This document shows positions 15,423 to 24,602 of a stretch of 42,145 nt of DNA, piece by piece. The notes under the pieces are model-generated. The model was not told the DNA's origin. It saw nothing but the letters and a program-made list of their open reading frames with translations, and made no database searches. The DNA is taken from contig CAZBWH010000022.1 in the NCBI GenBank assembly GCA_964495595.1, positions 1-42,145 on the forward strand. Direction: 5' to 3'. The position numbers were made by a program, and so were the translations under genes. How positions within the stretch are numbered: the first letter of the stretch is position 1; each line of letters starts with the position of its first letter. Source of the stretch: CALMFQ01 sp964495595 (GTDB taxonomy: Bacteria > Pseudomonadota > Gammaproteobacteria > Burkholderiales > SCOH01).

Positions 15423-18160
15423 CGCTGCACAAACTACTCGCCCGCCAGCTCAAGCGCTCGCTCGGCGTCAACGATCCAACACAATTGGACGCCGCGCTGG
15501 CCGGGCTGGATCAGGTCACGTTCAACGGCAAGCCGCTGGGCGCGGGGCTGGCTGCGCTGCTGCAATCAGTCGATGAGGCGTTCCAGCAGAACGACCGCGA
15601 CCTGAGCCTGCGTACCCGAAGCCTGGAGCTGAGCTCGGCCGAGCTGACCCAGGCCAACAACCGGCTGCGCGAAGAAAGCCAGGCGCAGTTGCGGGTGCTG
15701 CAATCACTGCGCAACACCGCCAACCACCTGTTGCAGGCGGTCGGGCTACAGCCGATCGAAGACGCCGACAGCAATCTGGAAGCCATGACCCACCTGCTGT
15801 CAATGCTGATGCAGGATCGCGAACAAGCCCGCAGCCAGTTGATCAACGCCATCGAAAGCCTGGATGCGGGCTTTGTGATGTACGACCAGGACGAGCGGCT
15901 GGTGATCTGCAACCAGCGCTACAAAGACCTCTATCCGGAATGCGGCGCGGCGATGCGCCCCGGCACCCCGTACCACGACATCCTGCAACTTTACGCCGAC
16001 AACCACGGCGCAGCGGTAAGCGGCGATCCGGCACGCTGGGTGGCCCAGCGGCTGGCCGAGCACCGCGACGGCAGTAGCAGCGGCATCGAACAGCCGGTTG
16101 GCCCGCGCTGGATCCGCATCGACGACGCCCGCACCGCCGACGGCAGCACGGTCAGCCTGCGCACCGACATCACCGGACTCAAGCGCATCCAGCAGGAGCT
16201 CACCGATGCGATCGAGGCGGCCAAGGCTGCCAACATTGCCAAAAGCCAGTTTCTGGCCAACATGAGCCACGAAATCCGCACCCCGATGAACGGCATCATC
16301 GGCATGACCGATCTGGCACTGGAAACCGAGCTCAACGACGATCAGCGCGAGTTTCTCGGCATTGTCAAAACCTCGGCCGAATCGCTGCTGGTGATCATCA
16401 ACGACATTCTCGACTTCTCCAAGATCGAAGCCGGCAAGCTGAGCATGGAAACACTCGATTTCTCGCTGCGCGGGGTGCTCAACGATGCCATGAAGGCGCT
16501 GGGCGTGCGCGCCGCCGCCAAGCAACTGGAAATGCTCACCTGCGTAGCGCCCGACGTGCCCGACGCCCTGCTGGGCGACCCCGGCCGGCTGCGGCAGATC
16601 ATTACCAATCTGGTCGGCAACGCGATCAAGTTCACCGCCAGCGGCGAGATTACCCTCCGGGTGACAATCGACCAGCAGCAGACCGACCAATGTTCGCTGC
16701 GCTTTGCCGTCAGCGACACCGGCATTGGCATCCCCCGCGACAAACAGCGCCACATCTTCGAAGCCTTCTCGCAGGCCGATGCCTCCACCACCCGCCAGTA
16801 CGGCGGCACCGGGCTCGGGCTGACCATCTGCTCACGGCTGGTGGAGCTGATGGGCGGCACGATCGGCGTCGACAGCGAGCCGGGCCAGGGAAGCTGCTTT
16901 CACTTCAGCGCCCGGTTCACGCTGGGCCACGCCGCACACCAAGCCGCCTCGCCCACCCTGCTGCAGGGCCGGCGGATGCTGATCGTCGACGACAACGCTA
17001 CCAGCCGCGATTGGCTGGCCGAAGTGGCCCGCCACTGGCAGATGCACACTGATTGCGCCGCCGACCGCGACACCGCGCTGCAATGGCTGACCGATTCCAG
17101 CCACCCGCCCTACGATCTGGTGCTGCTGGACTGGAATCTGGAAGGACAGGATGGTTTTGCGCTGGCACAACAGTTGCAGCAGCACACCGGCAACGGGGCT
17201 TCCACTGTGGTTATGCTCACCGCCGCCGGTCAGCGCGGCGATGCGCAGCGCTGCCGCGAGCTGGGGATTAACGCCTACCTGCTCAAGCCAATCAGCCAGA
17301 GCGACCTGCTCGACGCCGTATTGCTGGCCATCGGCCAGCACGAGCACCACCCGGCCGGCCTGGTCACCCGTCATTCCAGCCGGCAGGCGAGCAACCAGCC
17401 GCAGCGCAGCCTGGCGATCCTGCTGGCCGAAGACAACCCGGTCAACCAGAAGCTGGCGCTGCGCCTGCTGGAAAAAATGGGCCACCAGCCTACCCTGGCC
17501 GAAAACGGCAAAGTTGCCCTCACCCGGCTGGGTTCGCAGCCATTTGATCTGGCATTGATGGACATCCAGATGCCGGAGATGGGCGGCTTTGAAGCGGTAG
17601 GCAAGTGGCGCGCTTTCGAATCCAGCACCGGCAAGCCCCGACTACCTATCATCGCCCTCACCGCCCACGCAATGCAGGGTGACCGCGAGCGCTGCCTGGC
17701 CGCCGGCATGGATGGCTATGTGACCAAACCAATCCGCGCCGAAGCGCTGGCGCAGGAAATCCAGCGTCTTTGTCATGCACCGCAGCAACCGGCGCTGGCC
17801 AAGGCCTACCCGCCCAGCCATTCCGGCGAATTCGACCACTTGGCGCTGTTGCAACAACTGGATGGCGACACCGCGCTACTGGCCGAATTACTGCAAATGC
17901 TGCTGGATAATTGCGACAGCCTGCTACCCGAGCTGCAGGCTGCCCTGCAGGCACATGATCAGCCAGCGCTCAAACGCTGCGCCCACTCGCTCAAAGGAGC
18001 GCTGGCGGTGTTCCCGCTGCCCGCCGCCAATGGCCACATTACCCGCATCGACCTGCTGGCGCACCACGGCCAGCTGGCCGACGTCGCCCCCGAGCTGGCC
18101 GCGCTGCAGCAGGAGCTGGCCATCCTGCGCCCGAAACTGCTGCAGTTCATTGCAGGCTGA
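15419..18160 (+). CDS. hybrid sensor histidine kinase (PAS, HisKA, HATPase, two receivers, HPt)
   Basis: The 913-residue soluble kinase has, in order: an N-terminal helical/coiled-coil part (about 1-130), a PAS domain (LDAGFVMYDQDERLVICNQRYKDLYP), HisKA with the phosphorylated histidine in FLANMSHEIRTPMNG, and HATPase boxes NLVGNAIKFT, DTGIGIP and GGTGLGL. A first receiver follows (RRMLIVDDN, LVLLDWNL, LLKPI), then a second (ILLAEDNPVNQK, LALMDIQMPEMGG, VTKPI), and a C-terminal HPt domain with histidine in CAHSLKGAL. Both receiver aspartates are present. It lacks an output domain, so phosphate must pass to an unlinked regulator. ATG 15419 overlaps the FIST stop; the longer frame starting at 15371 lies inside the FIST gene and is rejected. 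Confidence 0.93.
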   Translation: MTLHKLLARQLKRSLGVNDPTQLDAALAGLDQVTFNGKPLGAGLAALLQSVDEAFQQNDRDLSLRTRSLELSSAELTQANNRLREESQAQLRVLQSLRNTANHLLQAVGLQPIEDADSNLEAMTHLLSMLMQDREQARSQLINAIESLDAGFVMYDQDERLVICNQRYKDLYPECGAAMRPGTPYHDILQLYADNHGAAVSGDPARWVAQRLAEHRDGSSSGIEQPVGPRWIRIDDARTADGSTVSLRTDITGLKRIQQELTDAIEAAKAANIAKSQFLANMSHEIRTPMNGIIGMTDLALETELNDDQREFLGIVKTSAESLLVIINDILDFSKIEAGKLSMETLDFSLRGVLNDAMKALGVRAAAKQLEMLTCVAPDVPDALLGDPGRLRQIITNLVGNAIKFTASGEITLRVTIDQQQTDQCSLRFAVSDTGIGIPRDKQRHIFEAFSQADASTTRQYGGTGLGLTICSRLVELMGGTIGVDSEPGQGSCFHFSARFTLGHAAHQAASPTLLQGRRMLIVDDNATSRDWLAEVARHWQMHTDCAADRDTALQWLTDSSHPPYDLVLLDWNLEGQDGFALAQQLQQHTGNGASTVVMLTAAGQRGDAQRCRELGINAYLLKPISQSDLLDAVLLAIGQHEHHPAGLVTRHSSRQASNQPQRSLAILLAEDNPVNQKLALRLLEKMGHQPTLAENGKVALTRLGSQPFDLALMDIQMPEMGGFEAVGKWRAFESSTGKPRLPIIALTAHAMQGDRERCLAAGMDGYVTKPIRAEALAQEIQRLCHAPQQPALAKAYPPSHSGEFDHLALLQQLDGDTALLAELLQMLLDNCDSLLPELQAALQAHDQPALKRCAHSLKGALAVFPLPAANGHITRIDLLAHHGQLADVAPELAALQQELAILRPKLLQFIAG

Positions 18161-18185
18161 GCCCTTAGGCTTTGATTTATTTGGA

Positions 18186-18476
18186 TCAACGACGAAAATA
18201 ATCACTGAAGCGATCCAGCGCCCGCGACATTTCTACCCGCGCCTTCTCCACACCTTCCTTCACATCCTGCCAGGCATGCTCGCCGTGGCGGCTCATGTCT
18301 TCCAGCATGTGCTGCATCGACTTGCGCTGACGCGCCAGCTCTTCCAGCTCGTTTTCGTAGCGGATCCGCACATCGGCGGCGGCCAGATGTGCACGGGCCC
18401 TGAGCTGTGCCATCCGGGCATCCCACTCCTTGATCTGGGCATCGAGTTTCTGCTGATACGCTGCTTTACTGGCCAT
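18186..18476 (-). CDS. small coiled-coil protein of unknown function
   Basis: The 96-residue product (MASKAAYQQKLDAQIKEWDA and onward) is almost entirely charged amphipathic helix, with heptad-like spacing suggesting a coiled coil. It has no signal peptide, membrane segment or cysteine. Small proteins of this kind are common in proteobacteria without assigned function. ATG 18476 has a GAGGAGA ribosome binding site; a frame extended 20 codons upstream lacks one. It is monocistronic and converges with the hybrid kinase gene. Confidence 0.75.
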   Translation of the reverse strand: MASKAAYQQKLDAQIKEWDARMAQLRARAHLAAADVRIRYENELEELARQRKSMQHMLEDMSRHGEHAWQDVKEGVEKARVEMSRALDRFSDYFRR

Positions 18477-18665
18477 GATGTTCTCCTCAGTGAATGACGG
18501 GTTGCAAAAGAATTTTATTCGTAAACACACGTTCACTATGTAGCCATTACCGCCCGGCCGTAATGATCTGGATCAACAATCGTCAGCACGGGAAAGATTG
18601 CTTTCCTGCCGCTGCCATCGTCATCATGGCGCAATATCCGGGTGGTAATGCCGCGGCAGATTTGC

Positions 18666-18769
18666 TATCTTTTCACGCTCGCTGACCGCAACCGATACGG
18701 GGAACCCGTGGTTGCCCAGGCGTATTTACATTGCTATTTCATTCACCCGCCGGGAGACGGCGGGTTTTT
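18666..18769 (+). promoter_or_regulatory. nadA leader with hairpin and terminator before the ribosome binding site: candidate attenuator
   Basis: An extended -10 promoter (TGCTATCTT, TATCTT at 18666-18671) would start a leader near 18678. The leader contains a bulged hairpin: outer stem GCAACC/GGTTGC (18688-18693 with 18710-18715), a GAT bulge, and inner stem ACGGG/CCCGT. It is followed by an intrinsic terminator, CCCGCCG/CGGCGGG (18746-18752 with 18758-18764) and five T residues. The terminator ends only a few bases before the GGAGG of nadA. This layout is typical of a riboswitch or attenuator that lets transcription through only under one condition. It was not matched to a known class; NAD or a precursor is the obvious guess for a ligand. 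Confidence 0.5.
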
Positions 18770-18785
18770 CGTAGGAGGATTTCCT

Positions 18786-19706
18786 ATGGCCAAGAAAGTG
18801 GTCACGCTCGCCCATTACTACACCACGCCCGAGATTCAGCAGATGGCGGACAAGGTGGGCGACAGTCTTGAACTCTCGTTGTATGCCCGCGATGCGCAGG
18901 CCGATATCATCGTATTTGCCGGCGTGCGTTTCATGGCGGAAACCGCCAAAATCCTCAATCCGCATGCCGAAGTGATCCTGCCGGATCGCGGATCGACCTG
19001 TTCGCTGGTGGAACAGACCGACGTTGCCGAGCTGCGCAAGTGGCGCGAGGCGCATGCGGATTACGTCCACGTGTCGTATATCAACTCCAGCGCCGAACAC
19101 AAGGCGCTGTCGGACTGGATCGTCACCAGCCGCAACGTCGACGACATCATCAAGCACCTTTACGATCAGGGCCAGAAAGTGATTTTCTCGCCGGATCGCA
19201 ATATGGGTGCCTATCTGAACTGGGAATACGGCTACAACATGCCGCTCTGGTCGGCGGTGTGCGAGGTGCATGACAAGTTCAATGAAGACGCGCTGAACGC
19301 CGGTTTTGCCGCAGTCGGCGACACTCCGCACTACCTGATCGCTCATCCGGAAAGCCCGCTGCCAGTGCTGCAACGCGCCGATTACGTCGGCTCGACTTCG
19401 GGCATGCTCAACTGGGTGAAGAGCTACGCCAAAGAAGCCAACGGCGTGATTTTTGTCGCCACCGAAGACGGCATCCTCTACAACATGAAGCTCGCCCGCC
19501 CGGATCTGGACATCCGCCAGGCGCCGATCTACGCCGGCTGCCAGTGCAACCAGTGCCCGTACATGAAACTCAACACCATCGAGGCGGTCAAACGTGCGCA
19601 GGCTGGCGAAGGCGTGAAAATCGACTACCTGACGCCGGAGATGATGGATGCGGCGCGCTTGCCGATCGAGCGCATGCTGGAGTTTTCCAAACGTTACTCA
19701 CTCTGA
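18786..19706 (+). CDS. nadA: quinolinate synthase
   Basis: The 306-residue enzyme condenses iminoaspartate with dihydroxyacetone phosphate to quinolinate, the precursor of NAD. Cysteines fitting the 4Fe-4S ligands are C72 (GSTCSLVEQ), C159 (SAVCEVHDKF) and one in the GCQCNQCPYM block (252-257). The length matches the short NadA type. A strong GGAGG ribosome binding site precedes ATG 18786; the longer frame from 18642 would run through the terminator hairpin. The NadM/Nudix gene follows after 7 bp, making a two-gene NAD operon. nadB and nadC are not in the window. Control by the leader structure is inferred. Confidence 0.96.
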   Translation: MAKKVVTLAHYYTTPEIQQMADKVGDSLELSLYARDAQADIIVFAGVRFMAETAKILNPHAEVILPDRGSTCSLVEQTDVAELRKWREAHADYVHVSYINSSAEHKALSDWIVTSRNVDDIIKHLYDQGQKVIFSPDRNMGAYLNWEYGYNMPLWSAVCEVHDKFNEDALNAGFAAVGDTPHYLIAHPESPLPVLQRADYVGSTSGMLNWVKSYAKEANGVIFVATEDGILYNMKLARPDLDIRQAPIYAGCQCNQCPYMKLNTIEAVKRAQAGEGVKIDYLTPEMMDAARLPIERMLEFSKRYSL

Positions 19707-19713
19707 GGCCAAC

Positions 19714-20775
19714 ATGACCTCGGATTATCTGATCTACATCGGCCGCTTCCAGCCGCTGCATCAGGGACACCTGCGCACCATCGGCCAGGCGCTGGAGCTG
19801 GCGCACAAGCTGATCATCATCGTCGGCTCGGCGCGCCAGTCGCGTTCCTACGAAAACCCGTGGAGCTTTGCCGAGCGCGAGCAGCTGATTCGCGCCTGCC
19901 TGCCGGCGGAATGGCAGAATCGCGTCTACATCGTCGGCATTTCCGACCGCATGTATAACGACCAGCAATGGATCGGCGAGGTGCAAAGCGCAGTGGACAA
20001 GGTTATTGCGGTGGATACCGCGAATCTCGCTTCCAAACCGGCCGAGTTCCGCATCGGCATGATCGGCAGCCAGCGTGCCGGCGAGGCGTCGTATTGCGAT
20101 TTCTTCCCGCAGTGGCACCACGTCAGCAGCGGCGAACAGGCGGTGTTGCTGGCTGCGGATATCCGCCATGCCTATTTCGACCGCGAACGTGGCGGCGATT
20201 ACGACCGGTTGTCGCAGCAGTTACCGCTGCCGGTGGCGCAGTTTCTCGATGTTTTCCGCAGCAGCGAGACCTACGCCACGCTTTGCAGCGAATACGCCTA
20301 CATTCAGGACTACCGCCGCAGCTGGGCGCGCGCGCCCTACCCGCCTACCTTTGTCACCGTCGATTCGGTGGTGATCCATTCCGGCCACATCCTGCTGGTG
20401 CGGCGTCGCAGCCACCCCGGCAAGGGGCTGTGGGCGTTGCCGGGCGGTTTTGTCGATCAGGACGAACGGATCCGCGATGCGGCGATCCGCGAACTGCGCG
20501 AAGAAACCCGGCTGAAAGTGCCGGCGCCAGTGCTGGCCGGCTCGATCCGCAGCTCGCGTGTATTCGACCACCCGCACCGCTCGCTGCGCGGCCGCACCAT
20601 CACCCACGCCTATCTGTTCGAACTGGCGCCGACTGGCGAAGGCCTGCCCAAGGTGAAAGGCTCGGACGACGCCGACAAGGCAAAATGGGTGCCGCTGTTT
20701 GAATTTTCGCGTATGGAAGACCAGTTGTTCGAAGATCATTTCTACATCGTCAACTGGTTTCTGGGACAGGTCTGA
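19714..20775 (+). CDS. bifunctional nicotinamide-nucleotide adenylyltransferase / Nudix hydrolase
   Basis: The 353-residue protein joins two domains. Residues 1 to about 190 are a NadM-type adenylyltransferase with the phosphate-binding motif GRFQPLHQGH. Residues about 210-345 are a Nudix domain with the box GFVDQDERIRDAAIRELREE (the later glycine of the consensus is replaced). Fused NadM-Nudix proteins join ATP to NMN to give NAD and can hydrolyse ADP-ribose. Linkage to nadA, 7 bp upstream, supports a role in NAD synthesis and recycling. ATG 19714 is chosen because MTSDYLIYIGRFQP matches the family. Confidence 0.94.
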   Translation: MTSDYLIYIGRFQPLHQGHLRTIGQALELAHKLIIIVGSARQSRSYENPWSFAEREQLIRACLPAEWQNRVYIVGISDRMYNDQQWIGEVQSAVDKVIAVDTANLASKPAEFRIGMIGSQRAGEASYCDFFPQWHHVSSGEQAVLLAADIRHAYFDRERGGDYDRLSQQLPLPVAQFLDVFRSSETYATLCSEYAYIQDYRRSWARAPYPPTFVTVDSVVIHSGHILLVRRRSHPGKGLWALPGGFVDQDERIRDAAIRELREETRLKVPAPVLAGSIRSSRVFDHPHRSLRGRTITHAYLFELAPTGEGLPKVKGSDDADKAKWVPLFEFSRMEDQLFEDHFYIVNWFLGQV

Positions 20776-20830
20776 AATGCAAAACGGCCGCTCACGCAGC
20801 CATTTTGCCATTGTGACAGGGTCAGGACAC

Positions 20831-21223
20831 TCAGGACAACTGCCGCACAGCCCCAACCGAGCGCGAGCGGGACTCCGCCGCCCTGTTACCTGTCCAGGCA
20901 ATGGTGGCCATGCCTTTGCTGACCGCTTTCTCGATCACCGGACTGACCTCAATCTGCACCCCCTCACGCATGGCCTGCTCAAGAGCTTTGTCACATGGAG
21001 ATTGCAGCAACTCATGCAGGACAAACTCACTCCCCTCACCCGACAGATCCTGCTCCAGGATCACCAGACAATACCCCCCCACCTCGAACCGCTTGCGAAA
21101 TCCCAGCCGTGGATCAAGATATTTCGACATCTCGGCTGCAGGCACGATGGCCAAACGATGAGCGGGGCTGATGCGCCCCAAGTGGGAAAATCGTACCTGG
21201 CGTTTCTTTCCGGTTCCTGGCAT
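20831..21223 (-). CDS. hypothetical protein
   Basis: A 130-residue frame begins at ATG 21223 behind a good GGAG ribosome binding site. The N-terminus is basic (MPGTGKKRQVRFSHLGRI), a central part is moderately hydrophobic (EVGGYCLVILEQDLSGEGSEFVLHELLQSP), and it has a helical C-terminal half. No family is recognised. The AT-rich stretch at 21320-21380 upstream could hold its promoter. It converges with the NadM/Nudix gene. It could be spurious, but there is no competing gene on the other strand. Confidence 0.5.
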   Translation of the reverse strand: MPGTGKKRQVRFSHLGRISPAHRLAIVPAAEMSKYLDPRLGFRKRFEVGGYCLVILEQDLSGEGSEFVLHELLQSPCDKALEQAMREGVQIEVSPVIEKAVSKGMATIAWTGNRAAESRSRSVGAVRQLS

Positions 21224-21427
21224 TTGTCGTCGCTCCTGATCATGTCGAATCGCACCGGTAGGCGCGTAAGGCATTGTATTGTCAGGGCTGACCGGGACGA
21301 TAAGTCCTAGTCAGCCATACGAAAAATGTAACATATTGCGATATAATTTCATAACTATATTATACGTTTTTAATAAAACACTGTTATACGCGGCAACCAC
21401 GACCAGATCTCGCCCAAGCCCCAAACA

Positions 21428-21451
21428 CAAACCGGGCTTGCACCCGGTTTG
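21428..21451 (-). terminator. hairpin terminator after phaA
   Basis: A perfect 9-bp stem CAAACCGGG/CCCGGTTTG with a 6-nt loop lies 33 bp past the phaA stop. The following minus-strand bases are only moderately T-rich, so termination may be incomplete. Confidence 0.6.
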
Positions 21452-21483
21452 TTGTTGCACACCCTTGCCTCAATAGCCGCCTG

Positions 21484-22665
21484 TCAGCGACGCTCCACCG
21501 CCAGCGCGACCCCCATGCCACCTCCGATGCACAGGGTGGCCAAGCCTTTCTTCGCATCCCGACGAACCATTTCATGCAGCAGGCTCACCAGAATCCGGTT
21601 GCCGGAAGCACCGATCGGATGCCCCAGTGCAATCGCCCCGCCGTTGACGTTAACCTTGCCCATGTCCCACTGCAGCTCACGCGACACGCCCAGCGCCTGC
21701 GCCGCAAACGCTTCATTGGCCTCGATCAGATCCAGATCAGCAAGACTCCAGCCGGCACGAGCCAGGCAACGCTGGGTGGCAGGTACCGGGCCCATGCCCA
21801 TGACGGTCGGATCTACACCGGCCGACGCATACGCCTTGACGTAAGCCAGGGGCTCCAGCCCCAGCTCAGCCGCCTTGCTGGCCGACATCATCATCACCGC
21901 CGCCGCACCATCGTTGATGCCGGAGGCGTTACCAGCCGTCACCGTGCCTTCCTTGTTGAACGCCGGTTTCAGCTTCTGCAGGCCATCCAGCGTAGCACCC
22001 AGTTTGATGTATTCGTCCCGGTTGAAGATCACCGGGTCGCCCTTGCGCTGGGGAATGGCGATATCGATGATCTCATCGTCAAACCGGCCGGCTTTCTGGG
22101 CCGCTTCTGCCTTGTTTTGCGACGCCAGCGCAAATTCGTCCTGCTCGGCGCGGCTGATGCCGTATCGTGTAGCAATATTCTCGGCCGTAACGCCCATGTG
22201 GTACTGGTTGTAGACATCGGTCAGGCCGTCATAGACCATGCTGTCGACCAGCGTGCCGTTACCCATGCGGATGCCGTTGCGGCTGTTATTGAGAAGATGT
22301 GGCGTGGCGCTCATGTTTTCCTGGCCGCCGGCAATCACGATGTCGGCATCCCCCAGCGCAATCGCTTGTGCCGCCAGATGGGTGGTTTTCAACCCTGATC
22401 CGCACACCTGGTTAATGGTCATCGCCGGTACGCTCACCGGAATGCCCGCCTTGATCAATGCTTGCCGGGCCGGATTCTGCCCCAGCCCTGCCGTCAGCAC
22501 GTTGCCCATGATCACTTCACTGACCTGATCCGGAGTCACGCCCGTTTTGGCCAGCAATGCCTTGATAACCTGCGACCCCAGTTCGGGGGCCGACAGGCCG
22601 GCCAACGAACCACCGAACGAGCCGATTGCTGTACGACCGGCAGCCACAATCACTACTTCATTCAT
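21484..22665 (-). CDS. phaA: acetyl-CoA acetyltransferase (thiolase)
   Basis: The 393-residue thiolase condenses two acetyl-CoA to acetoacetyl-CoA, the first step toward polyhydroxybutyrate. The acylated cysteine C88 lies in INQVCGSGLK; the catalytic histidine is in ALGHPIGASG near residue 350, and the second cysteine in CIGGGMG near 380. The NEAFAAQ block is also present. Its position directly downstream of phaC supports a PHA role rather than fatty-acid breakdown. ATG 22665 has an AGGAGAG ribosome binding site. A 10-N assembly gap lies 60-69 bp upstream, so the phaC-phaA spacing is not reliable. phaB is not in the window. Confidence 0.95.
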   Translation of the reverse strand: MNEVVIVAAGRTAIGSFGGSLAGLSAPELGSQVIKALLAKTGVTPDQVSEVIMGNVLTAGLGQNPARQALIKAGIPVSVPAMTINQVCGSGLKTTHLAAQAIALGDADIVIAGGQENMSATPHLLNNSRNGIRMGNGTLVDSMVYDGLTDVYNQYHMGVTAENIATRYGISRAEQDEFALASQNKAEAAQKAGRFDDEIIDIAIPQRKGDPVIFNRDEYIKLGATLDGLQKLKPAFNKEGTVTAGNASGINDGAAAVMMMSASKAAELGLEPLAYVKAYASAGVDPTVMGMGPVPATQRCLARAGWSLADLDLIEANEAFAAQALGVSRELQWDMGKVNVNGGAIALGHPIGASGNRILVSLLHEMVRRDAKKGLATLCIGGGMGVALAVERR

Positions 22666-22724
22666 TTGATCTCTCCTGATGTTGCGAAACCGTCCCGCCC
22701 GCATTTGCGAGCCATCCGGCGTGC

Positions 22725-22734
22725 NNNNNNNNNN
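22725..22734. other. assembly gap (10 N) between phaC and phaA
   Basis: Ten N bases mark a scaffold join in the intergenic region. The true length is unknown, and a phaA promoter or other small feature may be missing. Confidence 0.98.
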
Positions 22735-22773
22735 GCTTGGCCATGCTGGCGGCAGCGCGACCGCCAAAAGCAA

Positions 22774-22797
22774 ACGGCCGGCATCGCTGCCGACCGT
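22774..22797 (-). terminator. probable intrinsic terminator after phaC
   Basis: Stem ACGGTCGGCA/TGCCGGCCGT (one mismatch) with a 4-nt loop, followed on the minus strand by a T-containing stretch, 13 bp past the phaC stop. It would reduce readthrough into phaA. Confidence 0.6.
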
Positions 22798-22810
22798 CTT
22801 TATACGGCAA

Positions 22811-24556
22811 TCAAACCTTGACTGCCTTCTCTTTCACATAACTGCCCGGCGCTGCCTCGATCGGGCGGTGCGCCGGGCTGCCCAGATCGGTGGGAGCAGC
22901 CACCTGTTCACCAGACCTCGGTGCCAGCCACTCGTCCCAATCCTGCCACCAGCTGCCCGGTTTGGATTCGGCATTGGCCAGCCAAGTATCGGCATCACGA
23001 TCCAGCTTGTCATTCACCCAGTAGTTTCGCTTGTTTTTTGCAACCGGATTGATCGAGCCGGCGATGTGGCCCGAGGCACCGAGCACGAAACGTACCGGTC
23101 CGCCAAACAGGAAATTCGACTGATAGCAGGTCTGCCACGGCGCAATGTGGTCTTCGCGTGCCGCGAAATTGTAAACCGGAAGCCGGATGGTACCGACATC
23201 AATCGGCACGCCGCACAGTACGGTTGCACCAGGCTTGGCCAGGTTGTTTTCCAGATACATGTTACGCAGGAAGAAGGTGTGCATCGGCAAGGGTAGATTG
23301 GCCGAGTCCGTGTTCCAGTAAAGCAGATCGAAGGGTGGCGGGGTTTTGCCCTTGAGGTAATTGTTTACGACGTAGTTCCACACCAGATCATTAGCCCGCA
23401 AGCTGGCGAAAGTGCGGGCAATCTCCTTGCCGGAAATCACCCCACCCTGCTCCATGCGTGCTTCGCGACGGTGGATCAGGTTCCAGTCGATATAGTTCTT
23501 GATCTCCCCAGGTTCGGTGTGATCGACCATTGCAGTCATCAGGGTCACGCTTTCCAGCCAGTCCTGGCCTTGGGATTGCATTACCGGCACCGTGGTGGTC
23601 AGCAGTACACCGCCAATACAGAACCCCAGTGCATTCAGCTTGTCCTGACCTGTAATTTCGCGCACCGCCGACATGGCAGCAATCAATCCCTTCTGGACAT
23701 AATCTTCCCAGGTGAGATGCCCCATCGACGGCGTGGCACTCTTCCAGGAGATAAGAAAAGTGTTGTAGCCACGCTCGACCATATAGCGCACGAACGAGTT
23801 TTCCGGCTGCAGATCCATCAGGTAATACTTGTTGACACAAGGCGGGATCACCAGCAATGGCTTGCTGTACACCTTGTCAGTAGTCGGGCGATAGTGGATC
23901 AGTTGCAGCAGTTCGTTCTGGTAGACCACCTCGCCCGGCGTGACAGCCAGATTCCGGCCGACTTCAAACTGTGACTCGTCCGTCATCGAGATATGGCCTT
24001 TTTCGAAGTCCTCTGCCATATGTTTCAGGCCTTCGATGAAATTGGCACCATTGGTTTCCACTGCCAGCTTCAATACTTCAGGATTGGTCAGCACGAAATT
24101 GGTCGGACTCATCGCGTCGATGTACTGACGGGTAAAGAAAGCCAGCTTCTCCTTGGCCTCCTCGTTCAGTTGCGCATCGTCTACCAGGCCGGTCAGCCAT
24201 TTCGACGTCAGCAGGTAATACTGGCGGATGTAGTCGAAAACCGGATACTGCTCCCACTCAGGTGCATTGAATCGCCTGTCGACGCTGTCCGGGCGCTCGC
24301 TGGTACGGCGATCATCGCCACGCCGGCGAGACAGCATCGACATCCAGAGATCCATCTGGTTCTTGTAGAACTCGCCCTGCTTCTCGACCAGCAAACCGGT
24401 GTTCTGCACCATGCTGCCCAGTACGCTGGAATAGATATCCTCCGGCGACTCCGGTTTTTTGGGAGTCAGGGTGTTAACGAAATTCTCAACCAGCTGCTTG
24501 TTGGTTTCGGTGATTGTTTCGAACAACTTGCCGAATACTGCGCCATTTGCGTCCAT
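22811..24556 (-). CDS. phaC: class I poly(3-hydroxyalkanoate) synthase
   Basis: The 581-residue enzyme polymerises hydroxyacyl-CoA into storage polyester on granules. The lipase-like box GFCIGG contains the catalytic C313, close to C319 of the Cupriavidus enzyme. The catalytic aspartate and histidine are in REDHIAPW and ASGHIAG. An N-terminal domain of about 200 residues precedes the alpha/beta-hydrolase part, as in class I synthases. Family text SPTNFVLTNPEVL and PPCVNKYYLMDLQPENSFVRY is clear. ATG 24556 (MDANGAVFGKL) has a GGAGTGA ribosome binding site; an extension of 10 codons upstream is less likely. It is followed by a terminator and then phaA. Confidence 0.96.
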   Translation of the reverse strand: MDANGAVFGKLFETITETNKQLVENFVNTLTPKKPESPEDIYSSVLGSMVQNTGLLVEKQGEFYKNQMDLWMSMLSRRRGDDRRTSERPDSVDRRFNAPEWEQYPVFDYIRQYYLLTSKWLTGLVDDAQLNEEAKEKLAFFTRQYIDAMSPTNFVLTNPEVLKLAVETNGANFIEGLKHMAEDFEKGHISMTDESQFEVGRNLAVTPGEVVYQNELLQLIHYRPTTDKVYSKPLLVIPPCVNKYYLMDLQPENSFVRYMVERGYNTFLISWKSATPSMGHLTWEDYVQKGLIAAMSAVREITGQDKLNALGFCIGGVLLTTTVPVMQSQGQDWLESVTLMTAMVDHTEPGEIKNYIDWNLIHRREARMEQGGVISGKEIARTFASLRANDLVWNYVVNNYLKGKTPPPFDLLYWNTDSANLPLPMHTFFLRNMYLENNLAKPGATVLCGVPIDVGTIRLPVYNFAAREDHIAPWQTCYQSNFLFGGPVRFVLGASGHIAGSINPVAKNKRNYWVNDKLDRDADTWLANAESKPGSWWQDWDEWLAPRSGEQVAAPTDLGSPAHRPIEAAPGSYVKEKAVKV

Positions 24557-24602
24557 TGTCACTCCATGCCTTTCAAGACAATCCAATCAATACCCTCTGC
24601 CG

